Assembly: GCA_018136815.1 (NCBI GenBank)
Contig: CM030939.1
Coordinates: 1,678,208 to 1,742,207 of the forward strand
DNA: 64,000 bases
Source of the DNA: Isochrysis galbana
Taxonomy: Eukaryota; Haptophyta; Isochrysidales; Isochrysidaceae
Direction of reading: 5' to 3'
The notes under the pieces are model-generated. The model was not told where the DNA came from. It did not search any database and was given only the letters and a program-made list of their open reading frames with translations. The position numbers and the translations under genes are program-made. Positions 32,672-43,291 of this stretch are shown here, piece by piece (the stretch's first letter is position 1; each line of letters begins with the position of its first letter).

Positions 32672-35600
32672 TAGCGACTTAAAGATTGCGACATACAATT
32701 TGAACGGAGCGAAACATAAATTAACGTCGACCCTAGCGCAAGCGAGACTAGGAGGGATCCATGTTCTGTACGCGCAAGAACTACACCATTACAGCGATGG
32801 GTGGCACCTAAGGGTGCAAGGTTTGGCCCGGTCCCTTGGCTGGGACTGGTTTCAATCCCCCGCGTCTAGGGGCGACCCTGGGAGCGGAGTGGCGGTAGCC
32901 ATTAGAAGAGACAGAAGCGACGTAGTAGTAGAATCTTGGTCGGTAGTTATCCCGGGAAGGCTGGTAGTAGTAAAGGCTAATTTCGGACATGAAACAATAT
33001 CTTTCGCCTCGGTGTATCTAAATGCTAGACCTAGTAAGCGTAAAGAAGAAATCAAAGTCCTTCATGAGACATCGGAAATACTTTCTCACACAATTATAGC
33101 GGGCGATTTCAATTGCGTGGAGAACATACATAGAGACACCCGGCCCATCGCGGGGGCGACCCCCTATGCAAATACGGGAGGCAGAGCCCTCACGAGGGCG
33201 ATTGCCTCGCATGGGCTCACTGACGTCCAACTGCTGGTTAATCCGGGCATAAAAGAGCAATACACGAGGTGCGGGCACCAGACCCACACGAGAATAGATC
33301 GAGTATACGCCGCAGAATACTACTCCACGTGGAGATGGCATAAGGCATACATAGATCTTAAACTTTTCACGGGCCTGGCGGCGTCGGACCACCACCCGGT
33401 GGTAGCGACTTTTGCTACCGCCCCCCCACGACGGGCAACGGAAATAGAAGCCAAGATACCTTTGGAGGTATTAGACGACCCGGAGACCCGGGAGATGATC
33501 AGCCTCCTCTGGAGGAGACTCTACCCAGCCCCTCCGGGAGAGGACGAAGGGGACAAGTTAACCACTTGGACGGAATTCAAAAGGAAGGTATCTTCGATAC
33601 TCCTCGCGAAGGCGGTTGAGCTTCGCAGACGACAGAGGTACGCGCAAGCGGAATTCGACGCGGTGGCGGATGCTAGAAAAGCCCAAATGGAGGCGACCCC
33701 CGGGACGACCCGGTCGGACATCATAGCGGAACTGAACCGCAAAGTAGTCGACAAAAGACGTACCTTCTCACCCGCCCCGTCATTAGCGGAGAAAATCATA
33801 AGGGCGGAAGAGCTTGTTACAAAGCAATTTTTTAAGAGATTCACGCCTAGACACGCTAGCGGCGACATCCCGGCGATGTACGCTGGAGTGAGATGGGAAG
33901 ACCCGCAACCGGCCCTAGATGAAGACAAAGTAGCAACCGACGACACCGCGATTCTGGCCTCGTTACGGGGCTACTATGTATGGCTTTTCAGCGAAAAGAT
34001 CTCTCAAGGCGCGGAGCCCCTCCTTCACGCGCTAAGGCAACGTCAGATACCGACGGGTCATAGGTCCTTCTTGGACAAGCCCATAGGATATTCGGAGATC
34101 ATCCGTGCTATACGGCAAATGGCGAAAGGTAAATCCGCGGGGCCGGACGGCATACCAATGGAGTTCTATCAAAGCTTTGAAAAGCTAGCGGCCCCGCGCC
34201 TGATGGACATGTTTCACGAAGCCTACCGGTCGGGGGCATTACCGGAGGACACGTGCTCGGGTGATATAGCCCTGCTCTATAAAAAAGGGGACGCCAGGGA
34301 CCCGAGGAACTATAGACCAATAACGTTGCTCCAAACGGACTACAAAATCCTCGCCAGGATCCTAGCTAACAGACTCAAAAAAACGATACATACGATCATC
34401 TCCAGGGAGCAAGTGGGCTTTGTGCCTAGGAGGATGATAGGCGAAGCCACCCATTTGCTAAAGTTAGTGCAAGCATACTTGGAAGACGCAGACGAAGAGG
34501 GATTAGCCCTGGCGATAGACTGGGAGAAAGCTTTCGATAGAGTCAGCTGGGATTATTATCATAAAGCGATACAGGCATTGGGCTTCGGCCCCGGTTACTC
34601 TAGATGGCTAACACTATTAACTAACGCGGATTCCCTTCCGATCAGATGGATCAAGGCCAATGGTAGACGCAGCAATCCCTTCACGATACATTGCGGCATG
34701 CCCCAAGGGTGCCCGCTATCGCCCCTAGCTTTTCTCTTAGTGGCCGAAGGCCTAACACGACTAGTCAACGCCGACCCTGAGATGAAGGGAATCACAATAG
34801 GACCTAGAGAGTTAAGGCTTTCGCAGTTTGCCGACGACACGCAACTTTTAGCGAGCTCTTTCGAGTCACTGGAGAGGGCGATGCACATCTTAGAGACATA
34901 TGGAACCGCCACCGGGGCTAGGGTGAACAAAAACAAGAGTATACTAATAAGAATGGGATCGCTTACAGGGGCGCAGGTCCCCGAGACGCTAACTTATCTT
35001 AAAACACTCGGCGAAGGCGAGTATGCGACCATTCTAGGAGTCCCTTTCTGGGAAGGGCTAGAAAACGACTCCTTCTGGGAGAAGCTATACGCGAAGCTTA
35101 AGAAAAAGGTCGCAACATGGAGAGGTCTGAAGAGTCTCTCCATTCACGGGAGGACGCTGCTAGTGAACTTCATAATCTACGGGACGCCGAGATATTGGCT
35201 ATCCACGTCCACTCCTCCGGCATGGTTCATGGAGGCCATTGACTCGGACGTTCAAACTATATTGTGGGATAGGTCTCCCCGACTTCAGGTGGATGAGCTA
35301 GGCTCCTCGCAAGAGGGTCGGAAATGGATAACCCTTCCGGCATATCCGAGGGTAGGCACAAGCGAAGACGGGCCCCTATTGGGGGTCGGACTACTTCCCA
35401 TGGCCGAACACACGAGGGCGCTCCAAGCGATATGGATAGTCCGATATCTTAACCCGTCAATGGCGGAATGGAAGATAGTCTTGGATCAATGGTTCAGCCG
35501 CACCCCCTTAGGGCGAGCGGCGGTCTTTTCGAAGGTCGACTCGAAGAGCCTCACGGCTAGCATTCGCGGCAATAACACGCTCCCGGCATTCTGGAAGCAC

Positions 35601-36992
35601 GCGCTGGAAAACTTCAGAAGGATCAACTTCCTTAGGGGAGAAATCACACGAGAAGGCACTCAGGGCTCCCCGATATGGCACAATCTTTTCCACAAGCCTC
35701 CGGCTATCCATCACTCACATAGGTCGAAATGGGAGTCTCTACAGACAGTTATTGTTCACAACACCATAAACCCGGATACGGGGGACGTTTACACTATGGA
35801 AGAATGCGCGGCTTACTTGCCGGACGGAGAACGTTGGATACGCCATAGGGGAAATTACATATCGGTAGGCCCCTTTCTTAAGTCATGGGAAAAGATTTCT
35901 GAGTGGACGAGATCAAGACTAATACATACCACTTTCGATTATATGAACCTTCTTAAAAAACAAGCGAAGACTCCGCCCCCGGCTCCAGAGGAGCAAGAGA
36001 TACTCCCTCAGGAAGATCCGGACGCACACGATCTAGGCGAGATCCTAGTCGATATAGACCATAACTTTTATCTGCGCCGAAGAGGCGACTACCACAAGGT
36101 CCAGCTCAATGTCATGGGAGAGCCCCACATCCACGAGCGGATTAGCCCGCAACTACTGCCCGACGAACTATACACCCCGCTGAAGTGGGGACATGCGTAC
36201 GACGGCCCGGCGGAAACGGCGTACCCGTTACCTCAAGAATACATGCTAAAAGGCACGCGTACAACACTAGAGGATGTAAGTGTCAGGGACTTGACTAAAG
36301 CGTTCCTCGCTTTGAGGAAAACCAAAACACAAAAATCCACACTAAGATGGGAAAAAAGGTTACCGGTCCTCTCGGGAAAGTGGAAACAAATATCGCAATT
36401 ATACAAATATAACTTTTTGACGCCTAGAGACTCTTACTTGCATTTCAAACATGTCCTACATAGGAGGTTAGCTACAGCGAACCGCTTTGCTGACGATCCA
36501 ACATGCCGCTTTTGCGGCATAGCCCCTGAAAGCTCCACTCACCTGGCATCATGCATCGCGACGGAGCCCATCTTTGAATTCATAGAAGGACTTCTGGGGA
36601 TTAGCCTCAGGCCGGGATCCGAAACAGCCCAACGACTTTTCTGCTATCAAGTGGACAGACCGCACCCCTCCTCGGGATACCTAGGCATCCTGACGTGGAG
36701 GTACATCCTAACTGACTTTTATAACATCCAATATGGCAACGCGGACGGCAGGTCCGTTAGGTCGATCTTAAGAGCGATCCTTGCGAGATACCACCTATTA
36801 GTAACGGCGAAAGTCGGGTTCTTTTTGAGGCTGAAAAAACAACGAGAGAATATGGGGCTACACGCCCCGAGTAACAAACACTTTAAGAAATTGATAAGTC
36901 CGCTCTACACGGTGGACAAGGAGTTCAACCTAGAAGCATCGGAAGACCTCCTGCAGGCGGCGGGAGGGCTAGACATCCGTAACATCACCTAA
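32661..36992 (+). CDS. LINE ORF2: APE endonuclease, reverse transcriptase, zinc knuckle
   Basis: 1443 residues. Residues 1-255 form an APE-like endonuclease with TYNLNG, AQELH, SVYLNARP, GDFNC, RIDRVYA and SDHHPV in order. The reverse transcriptase follows: KGKSAGPDGIPMEFYQ, NYRPITLLQTDYKILARILA, LALAIDWEKAFDRVSW, GMPQGCPLSPLAF and the catalytic FADD at about 722-725. A long C-terminal part ends in a zf-RVT-type finger, CRFCGIAPESSTHLASC (about 1281-1297). No RNase H is seen. The ATG overlaps the ORF1 stop by 11 bases in another frame, so translation probably needs reinitiation or termination coupling. All catalytic motifs are intact. Confidence 0.95.
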   Translation: MVNSSDLKIATYNLNGAKHKLTSTLAQARLGGIHVLYAQELHHYSDGWHLRVQGLARSLGWDWFQSPASRGDPGSGVAVAIRRDRSDVVVESWSVVIPGRLVVVKANFGHETISFASVYLNARPSKRKEEIKVLHETSEILSHTIIAGDFNCVENIHRDTRPIAGATPYANTGGRALTRAIASHGLTDVQLLVNPGIKEQYTRCGHQTHTRIDRVYAAEYYSTWRWHKAYIDLKLFTGLAASDHHPVVATFATAPPRRATEIEAKIPLEVLDDPETREMISLLWRRLYPAPPGEDEGDKLTTWTEFKRKVSSILLAKAVELRRRQRYAQAEFDAVADARKAQMEATPGTTRSDIIAELNRKVVDKRRTFSPAPSLAEKIIRAEELVTKQFFKRFTPRHASGDIPAMYAGVRWEDPQPALDEDKVATDDTAILASLRGYYVWLFSEKISQGAEPLLHALRQRQIPTGHRSFLDKPIGYSEIIRAIRQMAKGKSAGPDGIPMEFYQSFEKLAAPRLMDMFHEAYRSGALPEDTCSGDIALLYKKGDARDPRNYRPITLLQTDYKILARILANRLKKTIHTIISREQVGFVPRRMIGEATHLLKLVQAYLEDADEEGLALAIDWEKAFDRVSWDYYHKAIQALGFGPGYSRWLTLLTNADSLPIRWIKANGRRSNPFTIHCGMPQGCPLSPLAFLLVAEGLTRLVNADPEMKGITIGPRELRLSQFADDTQLLASSFESLERAMHILETYGTATGARVNKNKSILIRMGSLTGAQVPETLTYLKTLGEGEYATILGVPFWEGLENDSFWEKLYAKLKKKVATWRGLKSLSIHGRTLLVNFIIYGTPRYWLSTSTPPAWFMEAIDSDVQTILWDRSPRLQVDELGSSQEGRKWITLPAYPRVGTSEDGPLLGVGLLPMAEHTRALQAIWIVRYLNPSMAEWKIVLDQWFSRTPLGRAAVFSKVDSKSLTASIRGNNTLPAFWKHALENFRRINFLRGEITREGTQGSPIWHNLFHKPPAIHHSHRSKWESLQTVIVHNTINPDTGDVYTMEECAAYLPDGERWIRHRGNYISVGPFLKSWEKISEWTRSRLIHTTFDYMNLLKKQAKTPPPAPEEQEILPQEDPDAHDLGEILVDIDHNFYLRRRGDYHKVQLNVMGEPHIHERISPQLLPDELYTPLKWGHAYDGPAETAYPLPQEYMLKGTRTTLEDVSVRDLTKAFLALRKTKTQKSTLRWEKRLPVLSGKWKQISQLYKYNFLTPRDSYLHFKHVLHRRLATANRFADDPTCRFCGIAPESSTHLASCIATEPIFEFIEGLLGISLRPGSETAQRLFCYQVDRPHPSSGYLGILTWRYILTDFYNIQYGNADGRSVRSILRAILARYHLLVTAKVGFFLRLKKQRENMGLHAPSNKHFKKLISPLYTVDKEFNLEASEDLLQAAGGLDIRNIT

Positions 36993-37299
36993 GGCACTTA
37001 ATACCGCGTCTTAGAAGAAAACGAGGAGGATATCAATAAAGATCCCACGAAATACAATAGAAGGCAACCCGAATCAACACTAGCGTACAGGACGAATCAC
37101 AGTCTCCAGCCCCCTTCTCTCCAACTCCCGGCCGAAGCAGCGCGCGCGGCCTCCCCGGAACCAGCTTCTCCGATAAAGAGGGAACTGGGAAAGGGGAAGG
37201 GGGTTGTCAGGGGTTAAGGTTGGGTGGTAGGGTGGTACACTAGCACACTGCCTCACGCCGCACGCGTAGCGGGGAATTTTAAGAAGATTATTTTTTTTT

Positions 37300-37317
37300 C
37301 TTGTCAGGCCCTAGCGG
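37300..37317. repeat. Right 18-bp target-site duplication of the LINE
   Basis: CTTGTCAGGCCCTAGCGG, identical to 30980-30997. It directly follows the T-rich LINE tail. Confidence 0.9.
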
Positions 37318-37911
37318 CGGACGCGCCATGGCGGGTGTGGAATCAAGCTCGCGTATGATTGTGGCAAGTCTCAATGGGGTACGGGCCAAGGAGTGAAGAA
37401 AAGTCTTGAGAGAGGGGGAAAGAGCGCGCTACATCGCGACGAGGGCCCACGAGTCACCACCCCACGTCCCCACATCACTCACTCACCAACAAGAAAACTC
37501 CGAAAACTGATGCAACATCGCACAAACAACTCGGCGTGCCGTCCGTTGCCTCCGGCCGTTATATTATCCCCAACCCCCGCGCGAGTTTCTTCTCCTCCGC
37601 GCGCGGGTCGTTTCCTCCGCCAGTCAGGGCATGAGAGTGTTTGACGGCATGGATGGAGTAGCACAAGATGGTGGCGCGCAGGGTGCAACGCGCAGAGCTG
37701 CAAACGCGAACATCAACATCGAGGGAAAGCGCCGCGTCGAGCGCCTCCAACTTACCTTCGATCCACTTCCACCCTTTCGAGCACCGCGATGAGGGACAGG
37801 TGCGCGCCATCGACATCAATCATCTTCCGGCGAGCCTGCGCATGCCCCGCCTGCGTTGTGGCGCCTCACGAACGAGACCGCAGGTTGAAGCAGCTGCCCC
37901 ACAGGTGCGCG
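37318..37911. other. Region without a firm gene
   Basis: A short plus-strand frame from 37649 (MDGVAQDGGAQG, ANINIEGKRRVERLQLTF) is protein-like but ends after about 47 residues and has no known domain. It may be an old coding remnant of repeat family C, which follows. Confidence 0.3.
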
Positions 37912-38410
37912 CCATGGGCCCCCGCCGCACGCAGGGAAGAGAGGAGGAGAAGGGAAGAGGGAGGGGAGGGGGGAGCGGCAGCTCTCCCCTCCGGCTTTTA
38001 CGTGTCTTCTTTCTCGCCCAAGTTGGGTAATTAAGAGGAGACGGACGGGGGTGCCAGAGCCAGGATGGAAGGGCCGCGGCCGCGGCTTGCCGCGGCAACT
38101 CGCTCCGACGAGAGTGATTAGCGCTCTGGCCCCCCAGTTTCACGAGTGCCCCCCTCCCCCTGCGTTGCTTTCACCCGAAAGGGGTTTTCCCCCAGTGTCG
38201 CCTCGAGGAGAGGGCGTGCTGGGGTGCGCAGGGTCGGTGCGTGCACTGGGGGAAGGACAAATTATCGTTGTCGAGGGGAGGGGGCAACGCCCCCTCCCCT
38301 TGGTACCGCCACTCGGACATCTGGCTCGTCAGGCACGGCGGGATTCCGGGACTGAAAAGTTGTGTCCAATTAGCTAGTGGGGTTGGCTAGGATATAACAT
38401 TAATAATTTA
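37912..38410 (+). repeat. Dispersed repeat family C, copy 1
   Basis: Runs from CATGGGCCCCCGCCGCACG through GGAGCGGCAGCTCTCCCCTC, GGAAGGGCCGCGGC, ACCCGAAAGGGGTTTT, AGGGGAGGGGGCAACGCCCC and GGCGGGATTCCGGGACTGAA to TTGGCTAGGATATAACATTA. A reversed copy is at 49778-50290 and a 5'-truncated copy at 63213-63360. A shared AT-rich 3' end with variable 5' ends suggests a non-LTR (LINE or SINE) family. Confidence 0.7.
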
Positions 38411-39243
38411 AATTAAAATCATCCGTCGCTCTCGCTCTCGTCGTCTCGTCGTCTCGCTGCTCGTCTACCACTCATACCCTGCAATCTATCCTCTCCACGC
38501 CAGCCCCGGCCATCACAGCCCTCCCCTCGCTCGCCCTTGCCGCTGCCGTCGGAAAGCGCTCCGGTGCATGCCTTCATTGGAGGCTGCCGTCGTCGCGGCG
38601 CTCGAATCGACTTCTGCCGATGACTTTTGGCTTAGGCTTCGTTTTACTTATCTGTTATCGCTTCTATTCGCTCTCGTTTCTCATCTAACGACACGGTCGA
38701 CTGGCTAGGCCTCGCAATCAGGGATGGGAGGGGGGAGTTGGCTCGAGGGCAGGCCCAGCGCGGGCGTGGGAGTGCGGCTCGCGACCCGCGCCCACTAGCT
38801 AGGGTTTGGGTGGTACTGATGCTGATGAGTGCCAAACTCCAAACTCATGCCAAAGAGGCAGAGCGTGGGGCGTGGGGATGACCGACAGGCTTCCCGAAAG
38901 GGAATTCGAGCCTGAGAGGGAGGGTGCAAAGCGCCCCCCCATGCTGAACTAAGTATACGCTTAATTATTTATCAAAAAAACAACCGAACCTGAGGTCGCA
39001 GTCCCTTTCCCCTTGCGCGCCCCGGCAAGACAACGGCACGAACGTATTATGTTGTCGCGGCTGAGTGTGATGAATGATCGTCGTAACCCGTCAAACATTA
39101 CGAGTGGCTAATCTTTGCTGCCTTTCGGGGCTGGTCCATGAGCGAGATACAGCAGCATTGCAGTACTCTAGTACTTGTACACATCTCTTATGTATGCACT
39201 ACAAGTAGTATATGTACACGGACGACTAGTATGTACAGAGAGG
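38411..39243. other. Intergenic, no gene recognised
   Basis: Pyrimidine-rich then AT-rich sequence. A short block AAAAAAACAACCGAACCTGA followed by GGTCGCAG (38976-39003) recurs with few changes near 40580-40607. Nothing else is supported. Confidence 0.4.
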
Positions 39244-39964
39244 CTACTGGGGCAGCTTTGTCACGCATACATATGCTAGTGCAGGTGCACAAAATCTAAT
39301 GCAAGCAACCGGCGAAGGATCAATTGAGAGAAGTGACGTGCACAGTCTTTGAATTTTTGCGTCCTCATTTGTGAAGCGCAATTGGACTGGGATTGTCTCA
39401 TCAGCATTGCAACTGGACTAGCTTGCTTGCAGAACAAAGTGATGCGCCTTCGCGCTGGATGCACTACCACTTACCCCCTCTCATAGCGAGTGTGGCCATG
39501 TGCATGCCGACCCGTGCATCACGCACCATATTTGTCCCCTTCGTGGCCTCGAGCCCTTGCATTTGTTCCGCCAATCGTGCAGGGACATTGACGCGGACAG
39601 GCTGCCCACAACCAAGAACGGTAGACTCATCGAAGACCATCTTTCCCTCCCTGGGCTTCTTTGGAGTTGGCCGTTGCTCACACATTGTCGCCTGGTAGGT
39701 ACTCATGTACTGCTCTTGCTGGCCGTAAATGAGGGCCGGAGCGCCCATGCCTATCACACCGGGCACACTTCCAGCTGATGGGTGACAGCCAGGCCGCTGG
39801 GCAAGAGAGACGTCGATAATCTTGATCTCCTCTGCGTCCGGCCTCACAGTAGGCGCAGCGCCTCCACAGAGTGAAGGTGTGGGCGGCGCCTTCTTCCTAG
39901 TGGGAGGCTCGTCCGGCACAGTGAGACCAACTGTACCGTACCAGGACTTCAGCCCGGTGGCCAT
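39244..39964 (-). CDS. Unrecognised two-exon protein
   Basis: Exon 1 is 39964-39475 (ATG, MATGLKSWYGTVGLTVPDEP), donor GGGGTAAGT; exon 2 is 39386-39244 after an ATCCCAG acceptor. The join is phase 1 and gives about 210 residues. It contains proline- and lysine-rich linkers (PPTRKKAPPTP, RPTPKKPREGKMVFDE) and a C-terminal helical part (NVPARLAEQMQGLEATK, VQLRFTNEDAKIQRLC). There is no signal peptide, membrane segment or domain I recognise. Codon third positions favour G/C, supporting real coding. The short linear segments with little globular sequence would suit a cytoskeletal or flagellar accessory protein, but that is a guess. Confidence 0.5.
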
Positions 39965-40944
39965 CGCGTCACTCTATGCCTGTGCGTCCGTTACACGGCG
40001 ACGACTCTCCTCAAACGAGTACCTCTACTCCTATCTACCTATCTACCTGCGTTCCTTCCCGTGAACCAACAACCAACAACGTACAACGTAGGGTCTCGGT
40101 TACCAGGAAAACGGCCGCTTTCCGAATTCAATCGTCTGCGTTGCCTCTTGACAATCCAAGACTTTCGCGCTTGTCTCACCCAAATTTTCTTTGGTATTTT
40201 GGCATCCATCCCAATCCCGCCTAAATTTTGAACAAAATTTCTCTCTTTCTCTTGGTTCTGGTGTTGGTTTGCGCTGCGCTGCGGCACTACAATCCCAGTC
40301 CTGCACACACACACACACGCGCAGCCCACTAGCCCTCTAGCCATCCATCACAGCACATATATCCCACATCCCACATTCCACCATTGCACCAGCCCGCAGC
40401 CCAACAAACTGCGCACGAGTACACGAGTACGAGTGAATGACCGATGACCGATGACCGACGTCGACGTGTCGACGTCCGCCGGGGGAAGGGGGGGGGGGGG
40501 AGGAAGGGGGGCAGGACGAAGGGGGGGATGTATCGTCCTTAAATTTTTATATCCATATCCATTTCACGGTGGCATTTGTAAAAAAATAACCAAACCTGAG
40601 GTTGCAGCCTCTATAAGCAGACGCCTGGAGTTGATCATCCGAGAGCCGAGAGCGCGAGGACCTGATTGTCAGAATGCATCACTCGCAACGGTGCAAAGAG
40701 CAGAGACAAAGACACGCTCGGTAGAGGCCCGCTCGCCGCTCGCCCGCCCAAATTACGGCCCTAAATTTCGCTTTCTTTTTCTTCGATCGACCTAATTTAA
40801 AAAAATCGCGAAAGTCTTGGAAAAAGCCAAGTTGCCTAGTTGCCTCGAGTGTCGAGTGTGCGGTCGTTCCCTTCCTCTTCCTTAAGAATTGCAGTCTTGT
40901 AGACTAGAGCATCTTGTTACGTGTTAGCTAGCACACCTAGCCAC
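39965..40944. other. Intergenic, no gene recognised
   Basis: Promoter side of the minus-strand gene, with a (CA)n run near 40305-40318, a G-run near 40488-40510 and the small repeat at about 40580-40607 shared with 38976-39003. No coding region supported. Confidence 0.4.
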
Positions 40945-41045
40945 CCTAGATGGGAAATACTATGCTGGGGCCTGCAACTACGGCCTACGGCCAAATGCGG
41001 ATGTATTTGGCCTTACAAATGTATTCGGGGCCTAACAGTTGCAGG
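40945..41045. mobile_element. hAT-like MITE, copy 3, truncated
   Basis: Begins CCTAGATGGGAAATAC and continues with GGGGCCTGCAACTACGGCC, GGATGTATTTGGCC and ATTCGGGGCCTA, as in copies 1 and 2. The right inverted repeat is missing. It ends about 40 bp before the ATG of the hydroxylase gene. Confidence 0.75.
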
Positions 41046-41085
41046 TAGATGAGAAGTGCGGGGGGAGCTCACACATGTGCGCTTC

Positions 41086-42310
41086 ATGCGCCGCTCGGCG
41101 GCTCCGGCGCTCTTCATCATGCTTGCAAGAGCGGCGGCGTCGCAGGCGGCCGCGGCGGTGCATCCAGAGCATGAAGTTGGTGCTCTCGTGAGAGCGAGGG
41201 CCGTCGCCTCGCGCGCGCCTACCGAGGTGGTCGTCGGCAGCCGTGAGGGAGGCGAGCACGAGGGAGCAGAGTGGTGGGAACGGCATGACTCACTCTTCCG
41301 CCAGGCAAGGGCCGAATGGGGACAGAAGCACGCCGAGCTCTACGACTTCGCTGCGCACGAGGAAGATTTCGTGGATCCTGCTCTCCTCGCCTTGGTGCGG
41401 GCTGCCGAGGCTGATGCCGCCTCCGGGCTGCCGGTCGATGAGAGAGAGCTCAAGGCGCATCTCCGCCCGACAAACATGGCAGGAGTGTATCGCCTTCGCC
41501 TGCTGACGCCGCGATTCTGCGAGATGCTCCTGGAAGAGTTGCACCATCTTGCGGCCTCGGGCGTGCCAACGCGTCGACCAAACGGCATGAACCGCTTCGG
41601 CGCCATTCTTGAGGATGTCCCAGGTGGATTGTCGATTGAGACTCTTGTTGGCCGCATTGCGCACCGATATGGTCGCCCTCTGGCGCAGATGGCGTTCCCA
41701 CAGCTCGTGGGCGCGGCTGATGCAGACAAGCACTTTGGTTTTGTGGTCAAGTACCGCCTGGGCGAGGACGAGTCACTCGCGCTCCACGCTGACGCTTCTG
41801 TTGCGACGCTGAACGTGCCTCTCAATGTTGGCCGGTTTGATGGAGGCGGGTTGTGCTTCAGAGGCACAAGGATGGTGGATGAGAAGCCCAAGAAAATGTT
41901 GGCGACATGTGTGAGCTGGGATGGATTTTCTCCTGGAGAAGCCATCCTGCATCTGGGTATGTCCATGGCCCAACGTCTATGCGCTTGACAACCAAACCTA
42001 AATGTGCCTCCTTGCCCTCGCAGGTGGTGCATACCACGAAGCAATGCCCATTTTGGCTGGTGAACGGTCCAACCTCATCCTCTGGATGTTTGGACAGCAC
42101 GGGAGTGTCCGCGTGGCTCCGTACGCAGATGGAGAGTCCGGCCGCACGAATGCTTCAAGCCGCTGGGGTCAAGGAAAGCTTGGCGACGATGACGAGGTCT
42201 GGAGCAAGGCCGTCTCAGAGGACCAACCCTACTATTCTACTAGCATTGAGAATCTAGACCTAGAGAAGCGAGGGCGCGACGACAGTCTCAAGGTACATGA
42301 TGAGCTGTAG
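41086..42310 (+). CDS. 2-oxoglutarate/Fe(II) oxygenase, OGFOD2/prolyl-hydroxylase-like
   Basis: Exons 41086-41956 and 42024-42310, GT-AG intron of 67 bp, phase 1; about 385 residues from the first ATG (MRRSAAPALFIML). That N-terminus looks like a signal peptide (ALFIMLARAAASQAAAA). The oxygenase core has the iron ligands LHADAS (HxD) and the distal His in HLGGAYHEAMPI across the junction, and the 2-oxoglutarate-binding Arg in GERSNLILW. FVVKYRLGEDESLALH and GGGLCFRGTR resemble OGFOD2-type proteins. Such enzymes hydroxylate prolyl or lysyl residues. With a signal peptide it could act on secreted Pro-rich proteins, which is an inference. A truncated MITE lies just upstream of the start. Confidence 0.82.
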
Positions 42311-42664
42311 GGGAAACTCCTTAATATTCTCGCCACACACGCTGCCCTGCGGTCGAGCATATTGCGACCATTCAGCGGGACAGAGAAGAAAACGGTGTGG
42401 GGAAGTGGGAAATAAAGCGAAAAAGGACAGGGAACAGGGGAGCCATCAGGAAGTAAAAAGGCACCCACGGGACCGGGAAGAGACGGGAGGGGGAAGTCTC
42501 TACTGGGGCGGGAAAGCTATGCAGGCAGAGCCGCCGGCGGGGAAGGGGGGAACCGTCGGACGCTCAGGAGGGGGAGGGGGTGCGCCGTCTGCTAATCACG
42601 CCATGCGGTGGCGGCTCCTGCGGGTCGCGGGGGAATTCCTGGACGCAAAGAGGGGGGGGAGGGG

Positions 42665-42765
42665 GGTGCGGCGATCGTAATAGTAAACCATCTGAGCATT
42701 AGTACCACTACTGCCTCTAGCCCGGTACTATCACAATAAAGTCCACAGTGACAAAGTGAATTTGC
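42665..42765 (-). repeat. Dispersed repeat family B, partial reversed copy
   Basis: The reverse complement reads GATAGTACCGGGCTAG, then CAGTAGTGGTACTAATGCTC, matching the 3' parts of the copies at 9880-10245 and 45480-45830. Confidence 0.6.
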
Positions 42766-43059
42766 TTGCGGGGCCGGGCTGAAATGGCGATGCGTTTGCT
42801 AAGGTACAGTGGACAGTGGAGTGCCGCGCCCCGAATAGGCAGAAGTCTGGAATCTTCACGATTTTTTTAGCGGTGAGGGCGCGGGCGGCGATCGCGATCG
42901 CAAGCTTTTAGCTTTATTTGATTAACTAGGAATGTCGAATGTCGGTCGAGGCAAAGATAACTGGTCACCTAGTGGCACAGGAGAATGCTGTGAAGGCGCC
43001 CTGAATGAACGCCGCTAGTACCGCTAGGGCAAGAACACTCGAACACCCCGCCCATCCAT

Positions 43060-43195
43060 GGCACCCCCGCAACCCGGGCCACAACGTAGTGCACAAGGGG
43101 AGGAGCCGCAAGGCATGCTAAGGGGGGAGGAGTTTAGGGGGATAGGGCGTGGCTGCACGGTGGAGTCCCAAAGCCGCGTGCAAGAATATTAAAAG
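43060..43195 (+). repeat. GC-rich dispersed repeat, second copy
   Basis: AACGTAGTGCACAAGGGGAG, GAGCCGCAAGGC, GGGCGTGGCTGC and GCCGCGTGCAAGAATATTAA, parallel to 62940-63095 and 2835-3005. Confidence 0.45.
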
Positions 43196-43291
43196 ATTTC
43201 TCCCCCAATCAACTCTTGGGCCCGGGAGGCAAGTGCGTTTAGCATGGAGATAAGTTTGTGTTGCGGGAGTCGGGGGCATTGCGTCCCCAAT

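Larger units (their letters stand above)
30998..37299 (+). mobile_element. Near-intact two-ORF LINE retrotransposon, 6.3 kb
   Basis: Bounded by perfect 18-bp direct repeats (30980-30997 and 37300-37317). It has a 24-bp leader, ORF1, an overlapping ORF2 with an APE-type endonuclease and reverse transcriptase, and a 307-bp 3' UTR ending TTTTAAGAAGATTATTTTTT. Both ORFs are open, so insertion is probably recent. A decayed relative lies at 50669-52885 and fragments at 7468 and 9795. A single APE endonuclease-RT ORF2 without RNase H is L1/I-like or Jockey-like in layout; the clade is not resolved. Confidence 0.93.
42311..43291. other. Intergenic with repeat fragments
   Basis: Holds the family B fragment (42665-42765) and the GC-rich repeat (43060-43195). 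Otherwise G-rich sequence, no gene. Confidence 0.5.

Noticed and set aside
39276-39470. Independent minus-strand ORF (MVVHPARRRITLFCKQ)
   Set aside because: It overlaps the intron of the two-exon gene at 39244-39964; the spliced reading explains the sequence better.
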